Origin: Butyrivibrio sp. M55
Lineage (GTDB): Bacteria; Bacillota; Clostridia; Lachnospirales; Lachnospiraceae
Length of the DNA stretch: 64,000 nucleotides
NCBI RefSeq assembly: GCF_900116865.1
Contig: NZ_FPCD01000003.1
Coordinates: forward strand, 62,001 to 126,000
Reading direction: 5' to 3'
The position numbers and the translations under genes were made by a program. This document shows, one piece after another, positions 25,520 to 34,700 of this stretch (the stretch's first letter is position 1; each line of letters opens with the position of its first letter). The notes under the pieces are model-generated. The model did no database searches, was not told the origin of the DNA, and saw only the letters and a program-made list of their open reading frames with translations.

Positions 25520-25708
25520 AAAGCGGTCTTGTGAAGGGTGCATGTAGCAGTCCTTTTGTACAAGCGTGGGTCTTATGCAATGAAAATCTGCGAACCGTGT
25601 CAGGTCGGGAACGAAGCAGCACTAAGCAGAACCTTTCATGTGTTGTAAGGTCGCCTGCGCTGCGTCGGAAGTCAACGTGCATGTATCCCTCACAGGACCG
25701 CTTTCTTT
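25520..25708 (+). ncRNA. ffs: Signal recognition particle RNA (large bacterial type)
   Basis: The RNA component of SRP, which binds Ffh and targets nascent membrane and secreted proteins. The 5' AAAGCGGTC pairs with the 3' GACCGCTTT, closing a rod-like RNA of about 185-190 nt. The S domain has GTCAGGTC, a GGAA tetraloop and GAAGCAGCACTAAG near 25598-25625. The Alu-side TGTAG motif is near 25544. In the apical loop the usual C-G pair closing GGAA is replaced by G-C (25607 and 25612), a compensated change. A T-rich tail after the closing stem marks the 3' end. The context next to tadA is typical. Confidence 0.93.
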
Positions 25709-26797
25709 TTATTCTCTTTCCTTAAGATATTTCATGTAATTAAGGACCATGAGTGCGATCTTGAAGGTAAGCGCATCATCGAATTTTCTCACATCAAGTC
25801 CACAGCTCTTTTCAAGCTTCTCAATCCTGTACACAAGAGTATTTCTATGCACAAAAAGCTGTCTTGAAGTCTCAGACACATTGAGGTTATTCTCAAAAAA
25901 CTTCGAAATAGTATTCAAAGTCTCTTCATCTAGATTACTGGGTACTTCCTTATCCTCAAAAATCTCATCTATAAACATCTTACAAAGGCTCTCGGGAAGC
26001 TGATATATAAGTCTTCCTATTCCGAGCGTATTATATCCGTTTGCCCTGCACTCAGCATTGAAGATTCTTCCGACTTCGAGCGCCATCTTTGCTTCTTTGA
26101 ATGATTTACTGAGATCGCGTATCTCTTCAACTATAGTTCCGTACGCAACTCTTACATTTAAAAGAGCCTCTGTATTCATCATATCCACTATAGTTGTTGC
26201 CACTTGGTTTATGTCATCATATGACTCATTTTTTCCAAGTGACTTTACTATGATAATGCTGTTCTCATCAACTGCAGTTACATAGTCACCTGACGTAGAC
26301 GAAAACATGCTGGACAAAAGCTCTCTTGCGCTGTTATCTTTTGTTCGTCCCGTTTGAACCAAGATTATAGTTCTGGGCGCCGTCACTTCAATCTTGAGTT
26401 TCCTTGCCCTGTTATACACATCGATCATCAGCATATTATCAAGAAGCAGATTCTGGAAAAAATTATTCCTGTCAAATCTTTCTTTGTAAGCAAGAACAAG
26501 AGCCTGAAGCTGGCTCACCGCAATCTTTCCCACCATATATGCCTGCTCATTGTCGCCTTTTGAAAGCAGAATATACAAGGGATCTCCATCGTCCATAACC
26601 TTAAAAAGATGGATGTCACCTATCACCTGTGAATCCACGGGTGATGAAGCAAAACTTGTAATTATGGAAATATCGGAAAATCCAAGATCACTTGTAGACG
26701 CCACAACTTCTCCGCCCAGATCCATAACACATAATTCTACTTTGGTTATAGCTCCAAGTTCACTTATACTTCCTTTTATCGTCTGCGTTGAAATCAT
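25709..26797 (-). CDS. PucR/CdaR-like helix-turn-helix regulator
   Basis: A 362-aa cytosolic regulator. The C-terminal PucR-type HTH is clear (LNTISKFFENNLNVSETSRQLFVHRNTLVYRIEKLEKSCGLDVRKFDDALTFKIAL, split here only by description). The central GGDEF-like domain common to CdaR proteins is in NVRVAYGTIVEEIRDLSKSFKEAKMALEVG. The N-terminal 120 residues are probably a sensory domain. It starts at 26797 after GAAAGGAGAAAGC. It lies directly downstream of the UgpC/MsmX-type ATPase gene, separated by a terminator, and may control shared sugar uptake. The ligand is unknown. Confidence 0.85.
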   Translation of the reverse strand: MISTQTIKGSISELGAITKVELCVMDLGGEVVASTSDLGFSDISIITSFASSPVDSQVIGDIHLFKVMDDGDPLYILLSKGDNEQAYMVGKIAVSQLQALVLAYKERFDRNNFFQNLLLDNMLMIDVYNRARKLKIEVTAPRTIILVQTGRTKDNSARELLSSMFSSTSGDYVTAVDENSIIIVKSLGKNESYDDINQVATTIVDMMNTEALLNVRVAYGTIVEEIRDLSKSFKEAKMALEVGRIFNAECRANGYNTLGIGRLIYQLPESLCKMFIDEIFEDKEVPSNLDEETLNTISKFFENNLNVSETSRQLFVHRNTLVYRIEKLEKSCGLDVRKFDDALTFKIALMVLNYMKYLKERE

Positions 26798-26838
26798 GCT
26801 TTCTCCTTTCAAAAGAAACTACCTTAAGTATATCACAA

Positions 26839-26866
26839 AAGGAGCCATGCGTTTGCATGGCTCCTT
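26839..26866 (-). terminator. Terminator of the sugar ATPase gene
   Basis: Perfect 12-bp arms AAGGAGCCATGC and GCATGGCTCCTT with a four-base loop, followed on the minus strand by TTTTG. It separates the ATPase transcript from the PucR-like gene. Confidence 0.8.
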
Positions 26867-26884
26867 AATAGTATATTCACAATA

Positions 26885-27994
26885 TTAGTTTGTGATTGTC
26901 TCTTCTGTCTCTTTGTCGAAGATGTGAATCTTCTCAACATCAAATGCGAATTTAACCTTATCGCCGGGTCTTGCTGTTGTACGAGAATCAACTCTTGCAG
27001 TGATAGGGAACTGATCAAGATCAAAGTACAGATAAACTTCTGCACCAAGAAGCTCGTATACGTTGATTGTTGACTCAAATACAGCCTTAGATGTGCTAAC
27101 AACTACCTCTGAATCATCAACATCCTCAGGACGGATACCGAATGTTACAGTCTTTCCTGCGTAACCACCCTCGATAACCTTCTTAGCCTTTGCAGGAGGA
27201 AGCTCGATGAGCTGATCTGCTACTCTGAGGCTTGCTGTGTCACCTGAAACTACAACTTCAGCATCGATGAAGTTCATCTGAGGTGATCCCATGAATCCTG
27301 CAACGAAGAGGTTAGCGGGCTTCTCATAGAGGTTCTGAGGTGTGTCAACCTGCTGAATGAGACCGTCCTTCATAACTACGATTCTTGTACCAAGAGTCAT
27401 AGCCTCTGTCTGGTCATGTGTAACGTAGATGATTGTTGTGCCAAGTCTCTGGTGAAGCTTAGCGATCTCTGTTCTCATCTGTACACGGAGCTTAGCATCA
27501 AGGTTTGAAAGAGGCTCGTCCATAAGGAATACCTTAGGATTACGAACGATAGCACGTCCCATAGCAACACGCTGTCTCTGTCCACCGGAAAGAGCCTTAG
27601 GCTTACGATCAAGGAGCTTGTCAAGATCAAGGATCTTAGCTGCCTCTTTAACCATCTTATCTATTTCAGGCTTCGGAACCTTTCTAAGCTTAAGTCCGAA
27701 TGCCATGTTATCATATACTGTCATGTGAGGATACAGAGCGTAGTTCTGGAATACCATCGCAATATCTCTGTCCTTAGGCTCTACATCATTAACTACTCTG
27801 TCACCGATCTTAAGAGTACCTGATGTGATATCCTCAAGTCCTGCAATCATACGAAGAGTTGTTGACTTTCCGCATCCTGAAGGTCCTACGAAAATAATAA
27901 ATTCTTTATCCTCAATCTGAAGGTTGAAGTTTTTAACAGCTTCAAACTTATTGGGATATACTTTGCATACATTCTCAAGTGATAAACTTGCCAT
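26885..27994 (-). CDS. ABC transporter ATP-binding protein, shared carbohydrate type (UgpC/MsmX)
   Basis: A 369-aa ATPase that energises several carbohydrate ABC permeases (CUT1 family). It has Walker A GPSGCGKSTT (about 37-46), the Q-loop MVFQNYALYPHMTV, signature LSGGQRQRVAMGRA, Walker B VFLMDEPLSNLDAKLR and the H-loop THDQ. The C-terminal TOBE-type regulatory domain includes FGIRPEDV. AGGAGG precedes the ATG. It is monocistronic, without a permease beside it, as expected for the shared ATPase of Firmicutes. The sugar-binding lipoprotein at 22803 is a likely client. Confidence 0.95.
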   Translation of the reverse strand: MASLSLENVCKVYPNKFEAVKNFNLQIEDKEFIIFVGPSGCGKSTTLRMIAGLEDITSGTLKIGDRVVNDVEPKDRDIAMVFQNYALYPHMTVYDNMAFGLKLRKVPKPEIDKMVKEAAKILDLDKLLDRKPKALSGGQRQRVAMGRAIVRNPKVFLMDEPLSNLDAKLRVQMRTEIAKLHQRLGTTIIYVTHDQTEAMTLGTRIVVMKDGLIQQVDTPQNLYEKPANLFVAGFMGSPQMNFIDAEVVVSGDTASLRVADQLIELPPAKAKKVIEGGYAGKTVTFGIRPEDVDDSEVVVSTSKAVFESTINVYELLGAEVYLYFDLDQFPITARVDSRTTARPGDKVKFAFDVEKIHIFDKETEETITN

Positions 27995-28097
27995 AACCTT
28001 AAATTCCTCCTAATTCATTACATAGCTTATGATAGAACTTAGTATAGCTTTGGCACACTTTATTTACTATTCACTAATTTCACAAAATTTTTATAAT

Positions 28098-28111
28098 ACA
28101 TTGGCCAATGT
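28098..28111. promoter_or_regulatory. Perfect 14-bp palindrome upstream of the sugar ATPase
   Basis: ACATTGGCCAATGT lies 104 bases upstream of the ATPase start. On the minus strand it is immediately followed by TATTATAAAA, which could serve as a -10. It is a candidate operator; the rest of the 190-base gap (27995-28188) shows nothing else I can name. Confidence 0.4.
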
Positions 28112-28188
28112 GCTCATTGACCTCAAAATACATTCCCAATTCCGTAATGTTGACGAATAATTTTAAACATCTATATGCAACTTGCTAA

Positions 28189-29001
28189 TTATTCACCTTT
28201 TTCTTCTTCATCAAGCTCGTCGAGTTTTCTGATAGCGGCATTCATCTCCTCTTCTTCGGAGACCTCTTCTTCTTTGGGCTCGAATCTCTTGAAAGTAGGA
28301 TTATAAAGAACCGCGCAAAGATATGCAGGGCCTGCTATTCCCACAAGTACATAAATGGGAATAAATTTCATGTCAAAGAAATAAGCAAGAAGAATCGGAA
28401 GAAGCGAAACAAACGCCATTCCCAAAGATCTTGGGAGCGCAATTATCGTCAATATGAATGCATTCTTTATCGTCTTCACAATAGTGTTTTCAAATTTTGA
28501 CTGGAGCGGGAAAACATAGAGTCCCACCATATACAAAAAGACGAACATTGCAAAAACAACATATCTGTAGAATCCGCCTCTGCTTCTGAGGATAAGGAAA
28601 TCAAGAATAAGCATTCCTCCCACAAAAAACTTTATAACCTGAAGAACTATTCCCTGTTTAAAGTTTTCCTTAAAAGATTTAAAGAATGTCTTCGTCACAT
28701 AGCTGTCTTCTTCTCTGACCATCTTCAAAAGAACATAATGCATAGCAGTGCAGGCAGGGCCACATATTGCAGACAACGGAATTCCTATTATCCACGCCCA
28801 CATAACCGCTGCTACAAAAACATCATAACTAAACTGTCCACCCTCTGTCATAAGCGGTGAAACAGCCGGTCCCAAGATCATAACCTGCTCGATCATAAGC
28901 GGAACAGCAAATAATAATGTTAATATGTTGAGCCACATAACATCGGCAAGTCTTGTAAGTCCAGCCACAAAGGGGCTGTCTAAGCTAAAAAATTTTCCCA
29001 T
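28189..29001 (-). CDS. YesL-family (DUF624) membrane protein
   Basis: A 270-aa integral membrane protein with about five to six transmembrane helices and an acidic C-terminal tail. The N-terminal pattern FSLDSPFVAGLTRLADVMWLNILTLLFAVPL and the central GPACTAMHYVLLKM are typical of DUF624/YesL. Members usually sit in oligosaccharide utilisation operons and their role is not known. The ATG follows the GNAT stop by one base, with GAGG overlapping the GNAT end, so the two are coupled. It ends a three-gene run of hydrolase, GNAT and YesL. Confidence 0.85.
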   Translation of the reverse strand: MGKFFSLDSPFVAGLTRLADVMWLNILTLLFAVPLMIEQVMILGPAVSPLMTEGGQFSYDVFVAAVMWAWIIGIPLSAICGPACTAMHYVLLKMVREEDSYVTKTFFKSFKENFKQGIVLQVIKFFVGGMLILDFLILRSRGGFYRYVVFAMFVFLYMVGLYVFPLQSKFENTIVKTIKNAFILTIIALPRSLGMAFVSLLPILLAYFFDMKFIPIYVLVGIAGPAYLCAVLYNPTFKRFEPKEEEVSEEEEMNAAIRKLDELDEEEKGE

Positions 29002-29004
29002 TTT

Positions 29005-29484
29005 TCATAACCTCAATTCCATCGGTGTGAATTTTATTCCGTCGGCAACCGTCTCTTTATGCGTGTCTCTAAATCCCAGTCTGTGATAAAAATCGATCGC
29101 ATACGGTGATGCATTGACTGTGAGTTTGTCTATGCCCTCTTCAGTCAAAACATAATCAGAAACAAATTTAATAAGGGCACTACCAATTCCATTGTAATGG
29201 TAGTCCCCATCAACAAACAATAGCGATATGTGTGATTTTTCCCTTATTGTAAGCATTCCCAGACATTTATTGCCATATACCGCAACAAACAACTGATAAT
29301 GCCCGGCTACAAACATCTTGTGAAGATTCTCATCCGTCACAAAGTTACGAAAATTACCTATACCCTCTGCTGAATAATCAGGGGCGTCAAACTTAGCGAA
29401 AGTTTCCCACGCAAGTTTCATCGCCCCTTCCCAATCAGAATTATATGCACATCTAACGATCACTTTTGATGTATCAATTATCAC
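29005..29484 (-). CDS. GNAT-family N-acetyltransferase
   Basis: A 159-aa acetyltransferase fold. The acetyl-CoA loop is in FVDGDYHYNGIGSALIKFVSDYVL and the C-terminal NASPYAIDFYHRLGFRDT is typical of GNAT proteins. The substrate is unknown. Its start overlaps the end of the hydrolase gene by 11 bases, so the two are translated from one message. Confidence 0.85.
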   Translation of the reverse strand: MIIDTSKVIVRCAYNSDWEGAMKLAWETFAKFDAPDYSAEGIGNFRNFVTDENLHKMFVAGHYQLFVAVYGNKCLGMLTIREKSHISLLFVDGDYHYNGIGSALIKFVSDYVLTEEGIDKLTVNASPYAIDFYHRLGFRDTHKETVADGIKFTPMELRL

Positions 29485-30421
29485 TGCTCAACACTTTCTT
29501 GATCCAATCTAACTGATCTGCAAATACTTTTTCTCTTCCGATTTCCTGTTGAAGTTCATGGCGGAATCCGTCATAAATCTTTATATCAACATTCTTCATC
29601 TGTAATTGAAGCCTGTAAATATCGCAAAGTCTCTTGAGTGCCTCTCCATAGCCACACACAGGATCTTCGCTTCCGCCGGTTATAAGCACCGGAAGAGTCT
29701 TCGGAATATCTTCCATCCTGTCCTCATCCTGTATTCTCTTTAACAGCTCAGCCATTGTCTTAAATCCATTAAGTGTAAAGATAAAGTTACACGCAGGATC
29801 TGCGATATATTTTTTTATACTCTCTTCGTTATGTGATAACCAGTCAAAAGGCGTGGCAGGTTTCTCAATTTTCCTCAGATATCCCTTGAAGGCCATATCA
29901 TTGATCATCTTCGAGCGATGCTTTTCACCGAAAAAGAACTGCAACAGGGATACCCAGAAATTCATCGCACCGAGTGTACCTCTTGTCGTGTACGCTGTTC
30001 CCTGAATTATCGCACCTTTTATTCCTGTTCCGTATCGTGTCATATACTCTCTGGCTATAAATGAACCAAAGCTGTGACCAAGGATAAATACCGGAACTCC
30101 CGGAAATTCTTCCTGTGTCATCTTCTTTAATCTATGCGCATCGCGCACCAAAACCGTTGCGGGATCGTTCTTGCAAAAATATCCGTAGATACTGCCGGGT
30201 GGATTAACCGACTTACCATGGCCCAGATTATCATTACCTATAACCATTATGCCGTTCTCTGCCATAAAACGGGCATATTCATCATAGCGGTCGGTATATT
30301 CCTGCATGCCATGAATAACCTGGAGAATTGCAATCGGCTGTCCCTCGGGAATCCATCTTACTGCGTTAAGCATGGTCTGTCTGTCACGTGATTTGTAAGT
30401 CAGTTCCTCTTTACGTACCAT
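29474..30421 (-). CDS. Alpha/beta hydrolase, monoacylglycerol lipase/serine aminopeptidase S33 type
   Basis: A 315-aa cytosolic hydrolase. VIHGMQEYTDRYDEYARFMAENG and GNDNLGHGKS are typical of the lysophospholipase/monoglyceride lipase group. The nucleophile is in GHSFGS near residue 118, the acid probably in GGSEDPVCGYG, and the His in DGFRHELQQE. It probably acts on lipid or acyl esters. GGGAGGG precedes the ATG. First gene of a short operon with the GNAT and YesL genes. Confidence 0.88.
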   Translation of the reverse strand: MVRKEELTYKSRDRQTMLNAVRWIPEGQPIAILQVIHGMQEYTDRYDEYARFMAENGIMVIGNDNLGHGKSVNPPGSIYGYFCKNDPATVLVRDAHRLKKMTQEEFPGVPVFILGHSFGSFIAREYMTRYGTGIKGAIIQGTAYTTRGTLGAMNFWVSLLQFFFGEKHRSKMINDMAFKGYLRKIEKPATPFDWLSHNEESIKKYIADPACNFIFTLNGFKTMAELLKRIQDEDRMEDIPKTLPVLITGGSEDPVCGYGEALKRLCDIYRLQLQMKNVDIKIYDGFRHELQQEIGREKVFADQLDWIKKVLSSDN

Positions 30422-30491
30422 AAGAAATCCCTCCCAACGTATATGGCTTTTCGTCTATATATACATGATAACACGAAAACCCATTAAATTA

Positions 30492-32525
30492 TCAACAGAT
30501 TTCTGCTCCTGAAGGCATTGTTTTTTCAGGTGTCATAAGTGCAAGATTGCCTTCCGCATCCTCTGCGCAAAGGAGCATTCCTTCCGACATAACGCCTGCA
30601 AGTTTTGCGGGCTTAAGGTTTACAAGTACCATTACCTTCTTGCCTACCATCTCCTCAGGAGAATAATATTTTCTGATACCTGATACGATCTGCTTTACCT
30701 GGCTTCCGATCTTAACCTGTGAGCAAAGAAGCTTTTTGGATTTTGCAACCGCCTCACACTTTATGATCTCACCAACCTGGAACTGCATAGCTCCGAACTG
30801 TTCGTATGTAATCTCATCCTTTGCAGGAATATCGATAACTGCTTCGTCAGCATCACCTGCTGTTTTTGCAGGAGCGGGAGCAAGACCTGCTTTTGCAAGG
30901 TTCTCTGCAGCCTTTCTCTGTGCTTCTTCATACTCAGCCTTCTGCTTCTTTGTTATCTCTGCAGCTTTCTCAAGAACATCCTTGAGATCCTTGCGGGCAA
31001 AAAGCATTTCAGGATTCTCTGAAACCTTTGTTCCGTTCTTGTACAATCCGAACTTATTAAGAGTATCAAAATCTCTGTCAGCCGCATTGATCTGCTTCTT
31101 GATCTTAGCAGCAGTCTCAGGCATAAACGGATCAAGAAGAGCCGCACCGATTGAGATAGCCTCAACAAGGTTATACAGAACAGTTGAAAGTCTGTCCTTC
31201 TTGCTCTCATCCTTTCCGAGGATCCAAGGCTCAGTCTCATCTATATATTTGTTGCATCTCTTAAAGAGTGTAAAGATCTCTGTAAGTGCATCTGCAACAC
31301 GAAGCTCGTCCATCTTTGCTTCAACCTTATCGTAGCAGCCTGTAACAACTGCCTTAAGGTCATCGTCAACAGCCTCTTTTACACCCTTATCGGCCAATAC
31401 TCCGCCAAGATATTTGTTACTCATTGCGATAGTACGGTTTACAAGGTTACCGAGCGTGTTGGCGAGGTCTGAATTAAATCTCTCAACGAGAAGGTCCCAT
31501 GTGATAACACCGTCGTTCTCAAAAGGCATCTCATGAAGAACGAAGTATCTTACGGGATCGACTCCGAATAAGCTTACAAGGTCATCGGCGTAAATAACGT
31601 TTCCTTTTGACTTACTCATCTTCTCGCCACCCTGCAAGAGCCATGGATGTCCAAAGATCTGCTTAGGAAGAGGCTCTCCGAGTGCCATAAGGAAAATAGG
31701 CCAATAAATTGTATGGAAGCGAATAATATCTTTTCCGATAAGATGAAGATCTGCAGGCCACCACTTCTTGTACTCTTCTGAGCTGTTGCCCTCTGCATCG
31801 TATCCGATACCTGTTATATAGTTTGAAAGTGCATCAAGCCACACATATACAACATGCTTATCATCAAAGTCTACGGGAATTCCCCACTTAAATGATGTTC
31901 TTGATACGCACAGATCCTGAAGTCCGGGAAGAAGGAAGTTGTTCATCATCTCATTCTTTCTGGAAACAGGCTGAATGAATTCAGGATGTGTGTTGATGTG
32001 CTCAATAAGTCTATCAGCATATTTACTCATTTTGAAGAAGTAAGCTTCTTCTTCTGCAGGATGAACTTCGCCGCCACACTCGGGACACTTACCGTCAACG
32101 AGCTGTCCCTCTGTATAGAAGGCCTCACACTCTGTACAGTACATTCCCTTGTAAGATCCCTTGTAGATATCTCCCTGATCGTAGAATCTCTTAAAGATCT
32201 TCTGAACCTGCTTAACGTGGTCTTCATCTGTTGTACGGATAAATCTGTCATAAGATGTATCCATGAGGTTCCAAAGGCCTTTGATAGTATCTGAAACTCC
32301 GTCAACGAACTCTTTAGGGGAATTGCATCCTGCTTCGATAGCTCTTGTCTCTATCTTCTGACCGTGCTCATCAGATCCTGTCTGAAAATGCACGTCAAAT
32401 CCGTCTCTTCTCTTATATCTTGCTATAGCATCTGCAAGGACGATCTCATAACTGTTTCCGATATGAGGCTTACCCGATGTATACGCGATTGCTGTAGTTA
32501 TATAGTACTTTCCCTTATTCTGCAT
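30492..32525 (-). CDS. metG: Methionyl-tRNA synthetase with C-terminal tRNA-binding domain
   Basis: Class I synthetase that charges tRNA-Met. The HIGH-type signature is KPHIGNSYE, the zinc knuckle has CTEC and CPEC pairs (about residues 127-145), and the KMSKS loop is KMSKSKGN. The C-terminus (about 570-677) is an EMAP/Trbp111 tRNA-binding domain, preceded by a Lys/Ala-rich linker. I favour the ATG at 32525 (677 aa), about ten bases after AGGAAGG; the ATG at 32534 is too close to it. It follows map by 23 bases. Confidence 0.96.
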   Translation of the reverse strand: MQNKGKYYITTAIAYTSGKPHIGNSYEIVLADAIARYKRRDGFDVHFQTGSDEHGQKIETRAIEAGCNSPKEFVDGVSDTIKGLWNLMDTSYDRFIRTTDEDHVKQVQKIFKRFYDQGDIYKGSYKGMYCTECEAFYTEGQLVDGKCPECGGEVHPAEEEAYFFKMSKYADRLIEHINTHPEFIQPVSRKNEMMNNFLLPGLQDLCVSRTSFKWGIPVDFDDKHVVYVWLDALSNYITGIGYDAEGNSSEEYKKWWPADLHLIGKDIIRFHTIYWPIFLMALGEPLPKQIFGHPWLLQGGEKMSKSKGNVIYADDLVSLFGVDPVRYFVLHEMPFENDGVITWDLLVERFNSDLANTLGNLVNRTIAMSNKYLGGVLADKGVKEAVDDDLKAVVTGCYDKVEAKMDELRVADALTEIFTLFKRCNKYIDETEPWILGKDESKKDRLSTVLYNLVEAISIGAALLDPFMPETAAKIKKQINAADRDFDTLNKFGLYKNGTKVSENPEMLFARKDLKDVLEKAAEITKKQKAEYEEAQRKAAENLAKAGLAPAPAKTAGDADEAVIDIPAKDEITYEQFGAMQFQVGEIIKCEAVAKSKKLLCSQVKIGSQVKQIVSGIRKYYSPEEMVGKKVMVLVNLKPAKLAGVMSEGMLLCAEDAEGNLALMTPEKTMPSGAEIC

Positions 32526-32548
32526 TCTATCCATTCCTTCCTGATATA

Positions 32549-33424
32549 TTACCAACAGAGCAGCTCATATCCCGTTTCAGTCACAAGGAGTTCAACTTCC
32601 CACTGTGCCGAAGGCTTTAAGTCTGCTGTATAAACTGTCCACTCGTTTTCTTCATCACAAAAGATCTCATCTGTTCCCATGTTCACCATAGGCTCTATCG
32701 TAAATACCATACCAGGAACCATTATCATTCCTGTTCCAGGTTTGCTGACATAACTTACAAAAGGTTCCTCGTGGAAGCCATTTCCGCAACCATGTCCGCC
32801 AATCTCTTTTACGACAGTATATCCGTTATCAAGCGCATGCTGATGTACGGCATGTCCCATATCTCCGATAGGAGTCCATGGTATTACCGCTTTGAGTCCC
32901 ACTTCAAGGCACTCTTTTGTAACATCGACAAGTCTCTTCTTTTCCGGGGATACATTTCCTATGCAAAACATTCGCGAAGAATCAGAGTAATATCCGTCAA
33001 GAATTGTTGAACAATCGACGTTTATTATATCTCCGTCCTGCAAGATCACATCCTCAGACGGGATTCCATGGCAAACTTCTTCATTTATTGAAGTGCATAC
33101 GCTCTTGGGGAATCCCTCGTAATTAAGATCAGCCGGTATTCCTCCCATCTTAGTGGTTGTTCTATATACGATGTCGTCGATTTCCTGAGTTGTCATTCCT
33201 GCACGTATCTTATCACCGATCTCATCAAGTACAGCCATATTTATGACCGCACTCTTTTTTATTCCTTCAATATCTTTTTCAGTTTTTAACAGGTCTCTGG
33301 AAGGAATCCTGAAACCTTTATGTTCAAGTGCAATAAGCTTATCATCAAATGCGGCGTGACATGCTTTATATTTTTTGCCGCTTCCGCACCAACACGGATC
33401 GTTTCTTTCTAGTCTTTTATACAT
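32549..33424 (-). CDS. map: Methionine aminopeptidase with N-terminal SEC-C zinc motif
   Basis: A 291-aa type I methionine aminopeptidase. The metal ligands are in NVDCSTILDGYYSDSSRMF, the His in GGHGCGNGFHEEPFV, and Glu residues in FTIEPMVN and ENEWTVYT. The N-terminus has a SEC-C zinc motif, NDPCWCGSGKKYKACH (residues 9-24), as found in ribosome- or SecA-associated proteins and in many clostridial Map proteins. It removes initiator Met. The pairing with metG makes functional sense. AAGAAGG precedes the ATG. Confidence 0.95.
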   Translation of the reverse strand: MYKRLERNDPCWCGSGKKYKACHAAFDDKLIALEHKGFRIPSRDLLKTEKDIEGIKKSAVINMAVLDEIGDKIRAGMTTQEIDDIVYRTTTKMGGIPADLNYEGFPKSVCTSINEEVCHGIPSEDVILQDGDIINVDCSTILDGYYSDSSRMFCIGNVSPEKKRLVDVTKECLEVGLKAVIPWTPIGDMGHAVHQHALDNGYTVVKEIGGHGCGNGFHEEPFVSYVSKPGTGMIMVPGMVFTIEPMVNMGTDEIFCDEENEWTVYTADLKPSAQWEVELLVTETGYELLCW

Positions 33425-33493
33425 TCTATGCCTTCTTACCTCTTCTTAATTTAACAAATATAGTATGCCTTTTCGCCTCCCAAATGTCAATTA

Positions 33494-33530
33494 ACGCCAC
33501 AGACACATATCCTTTCCGTGCCTGTGGCGT
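33494..33530 (-). terminator. Hairpin after the PhnD-like gene
   Basis: Arms ACGCCACAG and CTGTGGCGT, with an extra CAC/GTG pair, lie just past the stop of the gene at 33541. The T run on the minus strand is poor (TTAATTG), so termination may be partial. Confidence 0.55.
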
Positions 33531-33540
33531 CTTATCATTA

Positions 33541-34569
33541 TTATTTTAAATTATTTACTTCTCTGGCAGCTCTTATCGGCTCGTAATCTTCAGGATCCGC
33601 CGCCACATATCCGTCATGTTTGTAAAAAGACAATATTTTCTTGCCTTCCTCGGTGTTGCCGATATTTATAAATGCCTGCTGGATTGCTTCTTTTAACGAT
33701 TCATCCATTACAGTCGATGTCTTGCTGACGCAAACGGTATCATTATAAATTCCGCTTGTGACACCGATAACGGCTGTTTCGTCCCAGATATTAAAAGGTC
33801 TTCCGTATTTACTGCGCCATCTGTCTTCAAAATCGCGTCTTGCATCAGCATATATGCATATAACATCAAGCGCTTCAGATGCCAGCCCCTCAAATGCCGT
33901 ACTGTATGTATCAACTTCAGTTACATATTTGAGGTTGGTAATCTTTTTATTATATTTCTCTTTTAACCAAAGAGACGGATACAAATATCCGGCGGGTGAC
34001 GTGGAATTCATTACTCCCCATCTGAGCATATTGAGTTCTTCCCATGTAAGCGGCTCCCCGTTATTTACTTTTTCCGCCATGGCCTGTCCCTTTGCCGATG
34101 GACCTGCCAAAATAAGCGCTCTGTAATATGTTACCGTTTTATCCGTAGTAGATGTTGGTGTATTGTCATTCCACACTCTCGGTTCATCGCTTTCAATCGA
34201 CAATCCTTTCCTGAGTGCCGTAAGAATAACATCACAATATTCCTCATATAGTACGTACGTTGCTCCGGGTACAAAGCCTATATCAACTTCCCCGATAGCG
34301 AGTTTTCGGCCTATCATCTCATATGAAGATCCCACTTCAACTTGTACATCCCTGACATAATAGCCCTGCTTTATCATTTCGCTCTTGAACATGTTCTTGA
34401 GCGCATCGCTTGAACCAAGAATTTCTTCCTCATCAACCGATTTCACAAAACCAATTGTAAGTCTTTGAACAGACTTCTCCGCTCGTTGTGACGGCGATGC
34501 ACAACTACATCCCACTAACGTAGTCAGGCATAAAAAAACAGTAACAGCTAACGAAGTAAATTTCCTCAT
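33541..34569 (-). CDS. PhnD-like phosphate/phosphonate-type substrate-binding lipoprotein
   Basis: A 342-aa lipoprotein (lipobox LVGCS near residue 20) of the PhnD/SsuA/transferrin-like fold. TIGFVKSVDEEEI, GEVDIGFVPGATYVLYEE and SPAGYLYPSLWLKEKY match the family pattern, including the serine-rich anion-binding turn (NSTSPAGY). The ligand could be a phosphonate, phosphite or another small anion. No permease or ATPase is adjacent. The start at 34569 follows GTGGAGGCGTT. Confidence 0.85.
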   Translation of the reverse strand: MRKFTSLAVTVFLCLTTLVGCSCASPSQRAEKSVQRLTIGFVKSVDEEEILGSSDALKNMFKSEMIKQGYYVRDVQVEVGSSYEMIGRKLAIGEVDIGFVPGATYVLYEEYCDVILTALRKGLSIESDEPRVWNDNTPTSTTDKTVTYYRALILAGPSAKGQAMAEKVNNGEPLTWEELNMLRWGVMNSTSPAGYLYPSLWLKEKYNKKITNLKYVTEVDTYSTAFEGLASEALDVICIYADARRDFEDRWRSKYGRPFNIWDETAVIGVTSGIYNDTVCVSKTSTVMDESLKEAIQQAFINIGNTEEGKKILSFYKHDGYVAADPEDYEPIRAAREVNNLK

Positions 34570-34608
34570 AACGCCTCCACACCATGATAGAAATATGGTA
34601 TTTTTTGG

Positions 34609-34640
34609 AAAAAAAGGCTCATGCGCTATGCACATGAGCC
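34609..34640 (-). terminator. Terminator of the rpe-transketolase operon
   Basis: On the minus strand GGCTCATG and CATGAGCC pair around a nine-base loop and are followed by seven T. It lies downstream of rpe and ahead of the PhnD-like gene. Confidence 0.85.
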
Positions 34641-34700
34641 CACTTGCAGCTTATACTGAAATTGTATTTTATTTATGCTTTTTTGTCAATGTGTAGGTTG

